From Pseudopedobacter sp035496935 (GTDB lineage: Bacteria; Bacteroidota; Bacteroidia; Sphingobacteriales; Sphingobacteriaceae), in NCBI GenBank assembly GCA_035496935.1, contig DATJED010000011.1:62001-126000 (forward strand): a DNA stretch of 64,000 bases, given 5' to 3'. Shown here piece after piece: positions 45,001 to 54,600 of the stretch; within the stretch, counting starts at the first letter, position 1, and each line of letters starts with the position of its first letter. The notes beneath the pieces are model-generated. The model was not told the origin of the DNA and did no database searches. It saw nothing but the letters and a program-made list of their open reading frames with translations. A program made the position numbers and the translations under genes.

Positions 45001-45353
45001 ACGACATTACAAGAAACTTCACAAGCTTACCAGTTATTTGGGGAGATGTTTATGATCCAGTTTTGAATCCTGCCGGTACAATGCCAAATCCAAATTTTGA
45101 TGGTATTTATGACCGATCTTCGAGCTTTTGGGAAGTAAGCTCGTTTTCGATGCGAATGACAAGTTTTAATCTGAGCTACAGCATTCCTAAGAAGTTAATT
45201 AACACGCTAAATATCAGTAGTGCTAAAATTTACTTTACAGGTTTAAATCCTTTTAACCTGTACAACCCTTATAGCTATAAGGACGCTTATGGTGCTTGGG
45301 ATACTTTTCCAAATTTGAAAACTTATTCATTTGGTTTAAACCTCACTTTATAG
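42069..45353 (+). CDS. SusC/RagA-family TonB-dependent outer-membrane transporter
   Basis: 1094-aa outer-membrane porin that imports oligosaccharides with energy from TonB. After a signal peptide (GYLLGGAFLICSFPADIHA) comes a carboxypeptidase-like regulatory domain (GKVTDGKGEPLIGVTITVKG), then the plug domain with LNEVVVVGYGEQKRSSLTGS and a 22-stranded barrel ending in SFGLNLTL. It pairs with the SusD gene 21 bp downstream. No FecR-type STN domain is seen, so it is not an anti-sigma-linked version. The pectin enzymes downstream indicate its ligands. Confidence 0.95.
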   Translation: MEKKILNTNKKLMNYKKTIGYLLGGAFLICSFPADIHAHEKSIASSLLSSNAKWENYTGKVTDGKGEPLIGVTITVKGSKSGTVTDVNGNFSINVPAGTTLVFSYLGFVTNEVTVNANNRNIFVSLVEQANSLNEVVVVGYGEQKRSSLTGSVVSINAEEIEDLPVTNLGAALAGRLLGVGVSGGIARPGSTATLTIRNPTGIFAKDGGSQEPLYVIDGVIQLTGQGKPDATLFNNLDQSEVESISILKDAEAAIYGARGANGVVLVTTKKGKSGKPRISYNGSYAVNDEAYRTKMMSAYQFGLYMNVMNGPNGANADPNSSSYKDRVFGQDELDHFKTINYDWLEDAWSSSYNMRHALNVSGGSDQATYFAGISYNKQNGNLASLDFDRWNFRAGTDIKVASNLKVGLQVSGNNNDLIKTFNKVSGEDDEDDYQNLISAPRYVPMYIDGLPVKLPGRTNDLSAYHFYEIEKLGNLSDTKSNFYTVNVSAEYQVPFVEGLKVRAAYNRNMGNSANSQVGTRYTLYQFTGLGSNGHIYDGATQSTPLSVKNGGRIWHSNIKQASTQTNLFLDYNRTFGKHTISGLVSVERGEAESDQEDVYKEDPISSTNGQFGTAFGAIQGRTFRDESGTLGYIGRVNYDYDGKYLGQFLFRSDASTKFAPENYWAKFYSFSAGWVLSKEDFFKSNVIDFLKLRYSAGLLGNDQTKPWLWRQRYTFQEGKGAVFGGNGGSSIGMKMEASPNRNATWSDEFKNNLGIDARFLNQRLSATLEGYYNHATNILVNRTGNVPVTVGGSVAAENYGIANYFGYEIGLGWDGNVGSEFRYGINTRLNWSDNKIVRMDFNDNDILYPWKAHPGASSDFGAWGYDYLGMFKTQEEVTDYVQKYNITQVFGTKATDLRPGTFYYRDIRGPLQTDGTFAPADGIIDENDQIQLAKKAANHYGYGITLSAGYKGFNFNCVIAGSFGGYNEIGDRKKLNNDITRNFTSLPVIWGDVYDPVLNPAGTMPNPNFDGIYDRSSSFWEVSSFSMRMTSFNLSYSIPKKLINTLNISSAKIYFTGLNPFNLYNPYSYKDAYGAWDTFPNLKTYSFGLNLTL

Positions 45354-45374
45354 CAATCACTTAACAACAAAGAC

Positions 45375-47375
45375 ATGAAAAAGACGAATTTAATATACGT
45401 TTTCGCAGCTTTCATTTTAGTAATGGCAAGCTGTAAAAAAGATTTCTTAGAAGAAAAGAAGGATTATAGTGGTACAAATGAGGATGTTTTCAAAGATCCT
45501 TTGTTAGCCCAAGCCTATGTAGATTATATCTACGGACTTTTTCTTCCGGCTAATAATGCGGAATCCTTTACCTGGAATTTGGCTACTAACAACTCAGACT
45601 TTACGAAAACGACAGAGGAATATGCTGGGGAAACAAATTGGAACAAAGAATGGGCAAAAATATCGTATACGCAAGCACATGATCTAGGCTATTTTGGTCC
45701 TCGTCTATCTTCAAGTATAGGAAATAATACGTGGACTCGTATGAAGCAAATCAATATTTTTCTGGCTGAAGTAGACAAATACGGCTTACCAGAAGATACG
45801 CGTAACAAGTTAAAAGGCCAGCTGTACTTTTGGAGAGCTTGGCAATATTTCGATTTGGTAAGACTTTATGGTGGCGTACCGCTAGTGCTTGTTCCGCAAA
45901 ATCCTATTCTTTCTGCTGGTGATAATACCCAGGTTCAAAGAAGTAAAACTTCAGAATGCATTGAGCAAATCTGTGCAGATTTAGATAAGGCACAAGAACT
46001 ACTGCCGCCAAGTTGGGGCAGCTCGGATTGGGGAAGAATCACAAAGGGTGCGGCTGCCGCTTATAAAGGAAGGGTTTTACTTACATGGGCTAGTCCCTTG
46101 TTTAACCCAACCGATGATGTAACCAGATGGGAAAGAGCCTACCAAGCCAATAAAACAGCAAAAACTCTTTTAGAAGAGAACGGATATAATAAGCTAGATT
46201 TGTCGGGAGACTTGACTAATGGTAAGGCGTGGGGAGACATGTTTTTGAAAGAAGTTAATAACCCTGAAGCGGTTTTGGTATACGGATTTAATAATGCATC
46301 CGCTGCCACAACTACTAAGAATAACGGATGGGAGCAGGCAACCCGATCTAAAGAGATTTTAGGTTCAGGAAGTGCTTCCCCTACCAAAGAGATGTTAGAT
46401 GCGTTTCCGATGAAAGATGGAAAGCCTATAGATAACTCTACGTATCCTTATGACCAGTCTAAGTTCTATAAAAATAGGGATCCTCGTTTCTATAAGACAT
46501 TTATTTACAATGGGGCGATATGGCCTTACAAAGAAAATCAGAATTATAAACAATGGACTTATGTTTGGAAGAAAACCTCTAGTGCGACAGGTTATAATGC
46601 AACCACAGAAACTAAAGGTGCAAACTCAAGCGGAATATATCTATGCAAAGCAAATAATCCACAAGCGAGTAACGCAAGTGGTAATTTTCAGCAAAGCGGA
46701 ACTGACTATATGGAAATGCGTTTCGCAGAGGTGGTGTTGAACTTAGCTGAGGCTGCAATAGGAGCTGGGCATCTCGATGAAGGCAAAGATTTAATTATAT
46801 CAATACGGAAGCGTGCTGGTGTAGAAAATTTAGATGGAAGCTTCGGTTTAGCTGCGGTTAGCGGTCGTGACCCGCTTTTCGCAGCCGTTCTGAATGAAAG
46901 GAAAGTTGAACTTGCCTACGAGGGGAAAAGGTTTTTTGATCTAAGACGTTGGAAGCTTTTTGAAGAAGGATCTACGACTGCTGCAAGATTAGGGATTACA
47001 CCGCTAAATGGGACCAGAAGAACCGGTTTATATGTTTCTGTCAAAACATCAACAGGTGCAGATTATTCTGGCGCAGCTGACCCTATGATAAAACCGGCAA
47101 CTGGAAATGCACCAGTCATCGAAAGAGATCCAGCAACTTATCCAGCAGGCGTAACAAACTACAGCCAATATGTTGACTATCTTTATACTAACTATTTTAA
47201 AGTTAGCGTTAAAGATGATTTGGATAAAACAAGTGGAAATTGGAAGTTTAAGTGGTATCCAGAATATTACTATTTCGGGATAAATGAAACTGCTTTAACT
47301 GCAACTCCTTATCTTTTACAAACAAAAGGTTGGGACGGTATAAACGGACAAGGAACTTTTGATCCATTACAGTAG
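45375..47375 (+). CDS. SusD/RagB-family surface glycan-binding lipoprotein
   Basis: 666-aa lipoprotein; lipobox LVMASC. SusD features include the N-terminal TPR-like helices (GQLYFWRAWQYFDLVRLYGGVPLV) and the C-terminal EMRFAEVVLNLAEAA, RKRAGVENLDG and YEGKRFFDLRRWK. It caps the SusC barrel and captures oligosaccharides. Longer than average SusD, with an extended C-terminal loop region. Confidence 0.95.
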   Translation: MKKTNLIYVFAAFILVMASCKKDFLEEKKDYSGTNEDVFKDPLLAQAYVDYIYGLFLPANNAESFTWNLATNNSDFTKTTEEYAGETNWNKEWAKISYTQAHDLGYFGPRLSSSIGNNTWTRMKQINIFLAEVDKYGLPEDTRNKLKGQLYFWRAWQYFDLVRLYGGVPLVLVPQNPILSAGDNTQVQRSKTSECIEQICADLDKAQELLPPSWGSSDWGRITKGAAAAYKGRVLLTWASPLFNPTDDVTRWERAYQANKTAKTLLEENGYNKLDLSGDLTNGKAWGDMFLKEVNNPEAVLVYGFNNASAATTTKNNGWEQATRSKEILGSGSASPTKEMLDAFPMKDGKPIDNSTYPYDQSKFYKNRDPRFYKTFIYNGAIWPYKENQNYKQWTYVWKKTSSATGYNATTETKGANSSGIYLCKANNPQASNASGNFQQSGTDYMEMRFAEVVLNLAEAAIGAGHLDEGKDLIISIRKRAGVENLDGSFGLAAVSGRDPLFAAVLNERKVELAYEGKRFFDLRRWKLFEEGSTTAARLGITPLNGTRRTGLYVSVKTSTGADYSGAADPMIKPATGNAPVIERDPATYPAGVTNYSQYVDYLYTNYFKVSVKDDLDKTSGNWKFKWYPEYYYFGINETALTATPYLLQTKGWDGINGQGTFDPLQ

Positions 47376-47426
47376 CAAACAATATTCATTTGGAAATCTT
47401 TTTTGTAAAAAAGGAGTAAAGCCCTT

Positions 47427-47491
47427 GCCAAAAGCCGGAAGAATTAATTCTTCCGGCTTTTGGCGTTAAAAGGTAAACGAATAACCTTTTT
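47427..47491 (+). terminator. Large palindrome and terminator after susD
   Basis: A perfect 38-bp palindrome, left arm GCCAAAAGCCGGAAGAATT (47427-47445) and its mirror (47446-47464), is followed by a second hairpin AAAAGGT/ACCTTTT (47468-47490) with T's. The first has no T-run of its own, but the pair is well placed to end the susCD transcript. Confidence 0.75.
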
Positions 47492-47703
47492 CTAAAACAA
47501 GTATAATAATATTGATGTTAAAAGTCAGAAATAAAAGCAACAAAATTTTCCGACAACACAAAACCAGAAAGTTCAAAGTGGAAAATTTTTACATTATAAT
47601 TTATAAATATGGGGGTTCTGTTTCTCTAAAGCGTTTTAATAAAGCAATGGAAGTAACATAAGTCCTTTCCTGATTGATTTAACAATCGAGTTGAAAAAAC
47701 TTA

Positions 47704-47754
47704 TTGCATTAACAATTATATTTTTTATATTTGAATATCATATTCATATATGAT
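47704..47754 (+). promoter_or_regulatory. PUL promoter 3 (pectate lyase operon)
   Basis: TTG at 47704-47706, 19-bp spacer, -7 TATATTTG at 47726-47733, then the perfect dyad ATCATAT-TCAT-ATATGAT (47737-47754). It differs from promoter 2 by one base within the dyad spacer and drives a leader of about 310 bases before the first PL1 gene. Confidence 0.7.
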
Positions 47755-47916
47755 TATTTGAAACCGAATTAAACTTGTCTCTTTCCGATTCATTGATGGT
47801 ATCAGAAAGGTGATTTTAAATAATAAAGCATTACAATTTATTTTGTTAAAGAATCTCTCCATAATTTAGATGTAATTGGTTATCTAAAAGAAAGTTCCTA
47901 ATACTTTCACACGAGA

Positions 47917-47944
47917 AAAGGGAGTTTGTTACTCCCTTTCTTTT
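47917..47944 (+). terminator. Terminator-like hairpin in the leader of the pectate lyase operon
   Basis: AAAGGGAGT (47917-47925) pairs with ACTCCCTTT (47931-47939), loop TTGTT, followed by CTTTT. It lies between promoter 3 and the PL1 start, so it could act as an attenuator or define a short leader RNA. Confidence 0.6.
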
Positions 47945-48051
47945 AAAATAAATTGTAACATAAAATACTAAAGCCGAATTTGAAGATACTTTACTCAAAT
48001 TATTAATTACAATTCCGTTGATTCGGAATATTTATAAAACCAACAAAATAA

Positions 48052-49701
48052 ATGAAACGTTACCAGTTATCAGTAATTCTGCTATTTTTCTGTGGCAGTT
48101 TGTTTGCCCAATACCCAAAAATTTCTGAAGATGTAAAAAGAGAATCAGATTCTTTGATGAATGCAGCTACTAGGCATTCTGATATCGCTTGGGAGAAAGC
48201 AAAAGTAATAATAGCTAAAGAAGCGGCAGAAGGTAAGCCTTATATTCCATGGGCCGGCCGGCCAACAGATTTACCACAATCAGATTTATTGGCATTTCCT
48301 GGCGCAGAAGGTGGTGGTGCGTATAGTTTTGGTGGTCGTGGTGGTAGAGTAATTGTTGTAAAAAACTTGAATGACAGTGGCCCCGGCTCATTACGTGATG
48401 CTTGTGAACAGGGCGGTGCAAGAATCGTTGTGTTTAACGTGGCAGGTATTATTCGCTTAAAGACGCCATTGATTATTAGAGCACCTTACATTACCATTGC
48501 AGGGCAAACTGCTCCCGGAGATGGAATCTGCGTTGCCGGAGAATCTGTTTGGTTAAACACTCACGATGTGGTTGTCCGTTTTATGCGCTTTAGAAGAGGC
48601 GAAACTTTTGTAGGCCGTAGAGATGATGCAATTGGTGGAAATCCGGTAGGGAATATAATGATTGATCACGTGTCTGCAAGTTGGGGATTGGACGAAAACA
48701 TGTCAATGTATCGCCATATGTATAATGACAGCACCGGTAAACAGGAAGTAAAACTTGGTACTGTAAACATCACCATTCAAAATTCTATTTTCTCCGAAGC
48801 ATTAGATTATTGGAACCACGCCTTCGGAAGCACTTTAGGTGGCGAAAATTGTGCATTTGTGCGTAACCTGTGGGCAGATAATGGCGCTCGTAATCCATCA
48901 ATCGGTTGGAACGGTGTTTTTAACTTTGCGAACAACGTTGTTTTTAACTGGAACAACCGTTCTACAGACGGAGGAGATTATACCGCATTATATAACATCA
49001 TTAACAACTATTATAAACCGGGGCCAGTTACTGATTTAGGTGAGCCAATCAGCTATCGCATTTTAAAGCCAGAATCAGGCAGAAGCAAATTACCTTATGT
49101 AACTTTTGGAAGGGCTTATGTTAACGGAAATATTATCGAAGGAAATGAAAAAGTAACTAAAGATAACTGGAACGGCGGCATACAAATGGAAGATAAAAAA
49201 GGCGAGCTGATGAGCTTGTCAGAAGCCAGCAAATATTTCCCGGCTATGAAAGCGAAAGCGCCTTTCCCAATGCCAAAAATTACCATTATCCCAACATTAC
49301 AGGCTAAAGATTATGTATTGGCTAATGTTGGTGCAACTTTACCAAAACGTGATCCTGTTGATGCCCGCGTAGTTAAACAAGTGGCAACTGGTAAAATAGA
49401 AGTTCATCCAGATGCAAAACCGTCGGCATTTCAGTTTGAGCACCGTCGTTTACCTGGCGATTCTTATAAATTGGGAATCATCACAGAGATTTCGCAGGTT
49501 GGCGGTTATCCAGAATATAAAGGAACGCCTTATAAAGATAGTGATGATGACGGTATGCCTGATACCTACGAACTTAAAAATGGTTTAAATCCAAGAAATG
49601 CTGCTGATGCTGCCAAAATCACCAAAAGTGGTTATGCAAATATCGAAGTATATTTAAATAGTGTAGTTCCTGTTAGTATCGTTAAACCTATTGGTAAATG
49701 A
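48052..49701 (+). CDS. Pectate lyase-like enzyme, PL1 family, copy 1
   Basis: 549-aa exported protein (signal ends GSLFA-Q). A right-handed beta-helix of the PL1 type carries LLAFPGAEGGGAYSFGGRGG, AGIIRLKTPLIIRAPYITIAGQTAPG and DHVSASWGLDENMS, the family's calcium/active-site region. The C-terminus has a short calcium-binding type motif DSDDDGMPDTYE. It cleaves de-esterified homogalacturonan by beta-elimination. It overlaps copy 2 by four bases (ATGA). Confidence 0.9.
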   Translation: MKRYQLSVILLFFCGSLFAQYPKISEDVKRESDSLMNAATRHSDIAWEKAKVIIAKEAAEGKPYIPWAGRPTDLPQSDLLAFPGAEGGGAYSFGGRGGRVIVVKNLNDSGPGSLRDACEQGGARIVVFNVAGIIRLKTPLIIRAPYITIAGQTAPGDGICVAGESVWLNTHDVVVRFMRFRRGETFVGRRDDAIGGNPVGNIMIDHVSASWGLDENMSMYRHMYNDSTGKQEVKLGTVNITIQNSIFSEALDYWNHAFGSTLGGENCAFVRNLWADNGARNPSIGWNGVFNFANNVVFNWNNRSTDGGDYTALYNIINNYYKPGPVTDLGEPISYRILKPESGRSKLPYVTFGRAYVNGNIIEGNEKVTKDNWNGGIQMEDKKGELMSLSEASKYFPAMKAKAPFPMPKITIIPTLQAKDYVLANVGATLPKRDPVDARVVKQVATGKIEVHPDAKPSAFQFEHRRLPGDSYKLGIITEISQVGGYPEYKGTPYKDSDDDGMPDTYELKNGLNPRNAADAAKITKSGYANIEVYLNSVVPVSIVKPIGK

Positions 49702-51338
49702 AAAAACTAAGCGTATGGGTGGCGGTAGCCAGCGTTTTTGCAATTTCAACAACGGTTAAGGCACAATATCCAATTATTCCTCCGGCAATGGAGGCAAAAG
49801 CAGACTCAGTGATGGCTGAAATTCAGCATCGTTCTGATGTACAATTTGAGAAAGTTAAGCCTATTATAGATGCCGATGCAAAAGCCGGTAAACCTTTTGT
49901 TCCTTGGGCGGCCGAGCCTGATGATTTACCACAGGCTAAAATTCCTGCTTTCCCGGGTGCAGAAGGCGGAGGCGCTTACAGTTTTGGCGGCCATGGAGGT
50001 AAAGTTTATGTGGTAACTAATTTAAATGATAGCGGCCCAGGCTCATTCCGCGATGCCTGTGAGCAAGGCGGAGCGAGAATCGTAGTTTTTAATGTTGCAG
50101 GAATTATCCGGTTAAAAACGCCCGTGATTATCAGAGCGCCTTACATTACAATTGCGGGGCAGAGTGCGCCGGGCGATGGTGTTTGCATTGCAGGCGAATC
50201 GCTTTGGATAAACACCCACGATGTCGTGATCCGTTACATGCGTTTCAGAAGAGGAGCAACTGATGTAACTCGCAGAGACGACGCTTTAGGCGGAAACCCA
50301 GTTGGAAACATCATTATCGATCACGTATCGGCAAGCTGGGGTTTGGATGAAAATATGTCCATCTATCGCCATGTTTACGATCCAAAAGACGGTTCAAAAC
50401 CGGTTAAACTTCCTACGGTAAATGTAACTATCCAGAACTCTATTTTTTCAGAAGCTTTAGATACTTACAATCATGCTTTCGGAAGTACAATCGGAGGGCT
50501 AAATAGTACATTTATGCGCAACCTTTGGGCCTCCAATATCAGTAGAAATCCATCTGTAGGCATGTACGGCGATTTTGGTTTTGTAAACAATACTATTTTT
50601 AACTGGTGGAACCGCAGTGCGGATGGAGGCGACAATAACTCTTTCTATAGCTTCATCAACAACTACTATAAACCCGGTCCAATTACACCGTTGGATAAAC
50701 CAATCTCTTATCGAATTTTAAAGCCAGAGTCTGGTAGAGATAAAAGGTTTGTACATGCTTTTGGTAAAGCCTATGTAACCGGTAACATTATAGAAGGTAA
50801 CGACCGTGTAACCAAAAATAATTGGGATGGTGGTGTACAGCCCGAAATCAAGGGCGATTTAAACAAGTTGCTTGATTCTATCCGTGTTGATAAACCTTTG
50901 CCAATGGCTAAAGTGAGTGTGATGGAAACAAAGAAAGCTTACGATTATGTTTTAGCAAATGCGGGCGCAATTTTACCTAAAAGAGATGATGTAGATAAAC
51001 GCATTGTAGAGCAGGTAAAAACCGGAAAGATAAAATATGTAGAAAATGCTAAAACAGGCGTTGGAAAAGAATTTATCAAACGCAGATTGCCCGAAGATTC
51101 TTATAAAAAAGGGATTATATCCGACATTAGTCAAGTTGGCGGTTATCCGGTATATTCAGGAAAACCTTATATTGATACAGATAACGACGGTATGCCAGAT
51201 ACTTACGAGAAAAAAGTAGGCTTAAATCCTAAAAATGCAAAAGATGCAAGTGTAATTTCAAAAACTGGTTATAGCAATATCGAAGACTATTTAAACAGTT
51301 TAGTAGATATCAAAACGGTAGCTCCGGCAATTAAATAA
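49698..51338 (+). CDS. Pectate lyase-like enzyme, PL1 family, copy 2
   Basis: 546-aa paralog of the preceding enzyme with the same layout and long identical stretches (AGIIRLKTPVIIRAPYITIA, DHVSASWGLDENMS, DTDNDGMPDTYE), plus a signal peptide (ISTTVKA-Q). The two differ in the N-terminal 70 residues and in the region before the C-terminal motif, where copy 1 has an insertion. Tandem duplication probably provides different methyl- or acetyl-tolerance. Confidence 0.9.
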   Translation: MKKLSVWVAVASVFAISTTVKAQYPIIPPAMEAKADSVMAEIQHRSDVQFEKVKPIIDADAKAGKPFVPWAAEPDDLPQAKIPAFPGAEGGGAYSFGGHGGKVYVVTNLNDSGPGSFRDACEQGGARIVVFNVAGIIRLKTPVIIRAPYITIAGQSAPGDGVCIAGESLWINTHDVVIRYMRFRRGATDVTRRDDALGGNPVGNIIIDHVSASWGLDENMSIYRHVYDPKDGSKPVKLPTVNVTIQNSIFSEALDTYNHAFGSTIGGLNSTFMRNLWASNISRNPSVGMYGDFGFVNNTIFNWWNRSADGGDNNSFYSFINNYYKPGPITPLDKPISYRILKPESGRDKRFVHAFGKAYVTGNIIEGNDRVTKNNWDGGVQPEIKGDLNKLLDSIRVDKPLPMAKVSVMETKKAYDYVLANAGAILPKRDDVDKRIVEQVKTGKIKYVENAKTGVGKEFIKRRLPEDSYKKGIISDISQVGGYPVYSGKPYIDTDNDGMPDTYEKKVGLNPKNAKDASVISKTGYSNIEDYLNSLVDIKTVAPAIK

Positions 51339-51399
51339 GGTGATTCTGAATATTGAAGATATGTTTTATTCAGTATATCCAGCCAAAGCACTGCCATTA

Positions 51400-51610
51400 A
51401 ATGCGCTTAAATTCGCCCTTGGCATTTGCGGTTGCGATGAAGAAATTAAAGCACTACCAATCATAGCAAATGGCGCAGGCGAGAGTTTTTTGTTTACTTT
51501 TTTGCGGAAAAAATTGCGAAGCACTCTTGAGTATCATTAAAAAAATGAACAAGGAACGAAAAAAGTAAATGCCAATGCCCGGCATGAGGGCAGGAAAGAC
51601 TGTGGGTGAG
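51400..51610. repeat. Dispersed double-hairpin repeat, copy A
   Basis: Related to copies at 56.3 and 59.4 kb. It contains TTTACTTTTTT (51493-51503) whose partner AAAAAAGTAAA lies at 51559-51569, separated by a 45-bp insertion (51514-51558), then GCCC-GGCATGA-GGGC (51577-51591). It fills most of the 336-bp gap between PL1 copy 2 and the next gene; a short frame here is not a real gene. Confidence 0.7.
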
Positions 51611-51674
51611 GGGAAATGGTTTTTCAATTAACCCAAATTCACATTAGTTACATGAACCTTTTAAAAATTCATCA

Positions 51675-54600
51675 GTGATTGTTTCTTTAAAAAAAATCAG
51701 AATAAATGTGTGGATTTTAGCCTGTCTGTTGAGCGTTCAACAGCAGGCTTTTTCGCAAAAGAAGAAACCAGAACCATTTAAGCCTTTGGTTTTTGGAAAA
51801 GGTGGCCTTAAATACATCCCAGATGCTCAGGGCAATAGAATCCCCGATTTTTCTTACGCTGGTTATAAAGCTGGCAATGCGGAAATCCCGGATATAGCCA
51901 TTAAAATTACTGTCGCAGCAAAATCTGGCGACGCTACACAAAGAATTCAAAACGCAATTAATTATGTAGCCAAACTTCCTTTAGATAAAAGCGGTTTCCG
52001 TGGAACTGTTTTGTTAGGAAAAGGCGATTTTGAAGTACAAGGCCAATTGAAAATTCAATCTTCGGGAGTTGTTTTACGAGGAAGTGGCGTAACGGAAACC
52101 GTGGTTCACGGTGCTGGATTAGACCGCCAGACCTTGATCAGGATTTTTGGCGAAAACGACTTAAAATCTTCTAACAAAACTCAGATTATAGATAGTTACG
52201 TTCCCGTAAACACACTTAGTTTTGATTTAGCTAAAGCTGATGCTTTTAAAGTAGGTGATAAAATCAGAATCACACGTCCTTCAACCGCTGAATGGTTAGA
52301 TACCACAAAAACATGGACTTTCGGCGGCGATGTTTCTGCCTTGGGCTGGAAACCCGGAGAGGAAGACGTGGTTTGGGACAGAACCATTACGGCTATCAAC
52401 GGAAACAAAATTACTATTGATGCACCCATTACAACCGCATTAGACCAAAAGTTTGGTGGCGGTTTTATCGAAAAATATCAGTGGAACGGGCGAATTGAAA
52501 ACGTAGGAATAGAAAATTTTTCCTTAGTTTCTGCTTTTGACGCTTCCAATCCAAAAGATGAAAACCACCGGTGGATGGCCATAACCATCGAAAACACAGA
52601 AAACGCGTGGGTTCGTCAGGTAACTTTCAAACATTTCGCAGGGTCGGCAGTAAATATTCTTTCTACCGGAAAATGCATCACCGTAGAAGATTGCAAGTCG
52701 CTTGCGCCAGTTTCAGAAATCGGCGGACAACGCCGTTACACTTTTCAAACTAACGGACAGCAAACTTTATTTCAAAGATTGTATTCAGAATACGGCTACC
52801 ACGATTTTGCAGTGGGTTATTTAGCTGCCGGACCAAACGCTTTTGTGCAGTGCAAGGCGTATTTGCCTTTCAGTTACAGTGGCGCAATTGATACTTGGGC
52901 ATCGGGAGTTTTATTCGACGTCATCAATATTGATGGCAACGCTTTAAACTATGCAAATATTGGTCAGGATGCGAGAGGCGCAGGTTGGACAGCCGCCAAC
53001 AGTGTATTTTGGCAATGTAGCGCATCGCGGGTTTATAATTTTAAACCGCCAACTGCGCAAAACTGGGCTTTCGGAACTTGGTCCGAATTTCAGGGCGATG
53101 GTTTTTGGGATTTTTCCAACGAGCACATCAATCCACGCAGTTTATATTACGCCCAACTCGCCCAAAGGCTAAATAAAAATGTGGACGCAAGGGCGCAATT
53201 AATGGATAAAAGTACTGAAGCTACCAGTAGTCCAACGGTTGAACAGGCTCGACAAATGACTTTGGCTGCAGCTTTTCCTTTGCCACAATTAGAGGATTTT
53301 ATCGACAGCGCATCCTACAGAAATCCAATTTCTACTACCGTTAAAAATATTCCATCGGTTGACGATATTAAAATCCCAAAAACGCAGCCCATTGCCAAAA
53401 AAGGAGATTTAACAGTCGAAAATGGCTGGTTGGTGCGGGACCATCAGGTTTTAACCGGTGGAAGACTAAATGTTCCTTGGTGGACTGGCGGTATTCACGG
53501 TTCCGATATTATCAAAGCTAAACCGGCTATTACACGTTATGTTCCCGGCAGAGTAGGAAAAGGTTTAACCGATGATTTACAGCAGATGACGGACACAATG
53601 GTCAAAAATTCTGATTTAATTGTAGAGCAGAATTACGGTTTGTGGTACGATAGAAGAAGGGATGACCACGAACGCATCCGTAGAATGAGCGGGGAAGTTT
53701 GGCCTCCGTTTTACGAATTGCCTTTTGCTCGAAGCGGCGAAGGAACAGCGTGGGACGGTTTATCAAAATACGATTTAACAAAGTATAACCCTTGGTATTG
53801 GAGTCGTTTAAAGCAATATGCCGAACTGGCCGATGAAAAAGGTTTAGTGTTGATTCATCATAATTATTTCCAGCATAACATTATCGAGGCCGGTGCACAT
53901 TACGCCGATTTTCCGTGGAGAACAGCAAACAACATCAATTCCACAGGTTTTTTAGAACCAGTACCTTATGCTGGCGATAAAAGGCTTTTCTTGGCAGATC
54001 AGTTTTATGATGAAACCAATCGGCAACGGCGGGGATTGCACCAAGCTTATATTGAGCAATGTTTAAACAATTTCGTCGGAAATTCAGCTGTGATACAGTT
54101 TATTGGCGAGGAATACACAGGTCCAACGCATTTTGCCAAGTTTTGGGTACAAACCATAAAGGATTGGGAAAGCAAAACCGGAAACAAAGAATTAATCGGC
54201 TTAAGTACCACCAAAGATGTTCAGGATGCTATTTTAGAAGATCCAAAGCTTTCACCGACTATTGACGTAATTGACATTAGGTATTGGCATTATCAGGCAG
54301 ATGGTTCTGCTTATGCACCTTTGGGCGGACAAAGTTTGGCACCTCGTCAGCAAGCCCGTCAATTTAAGCCTAAGAAAACCTCTTTTGAACAGGTGTACAG
54401 AGCGGTAAGAGAGTATCGTGATAAATATCCTGACAAAGCGGTAATGTATTCTGGCGATAATTATCCGTCTTATACTTGGGCTGCTTTTATGGCCGGCGGT
54501 TCGTTTACCGATGTTAAGGTTGACGATGCAGCGTTTCTGAAATCTGCAAGCACCATGCGTCCTATGACGATTGCAAATCAAGCTTACATTTTGGGAAATA

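Noticed and set aside
51340..51540. 66-aa open frame after PL1 copy 2
   Set aside because: It lies in dispersed repeat copy A and corresponds to no known protein; the matching stretches of copies B and C are not coding.
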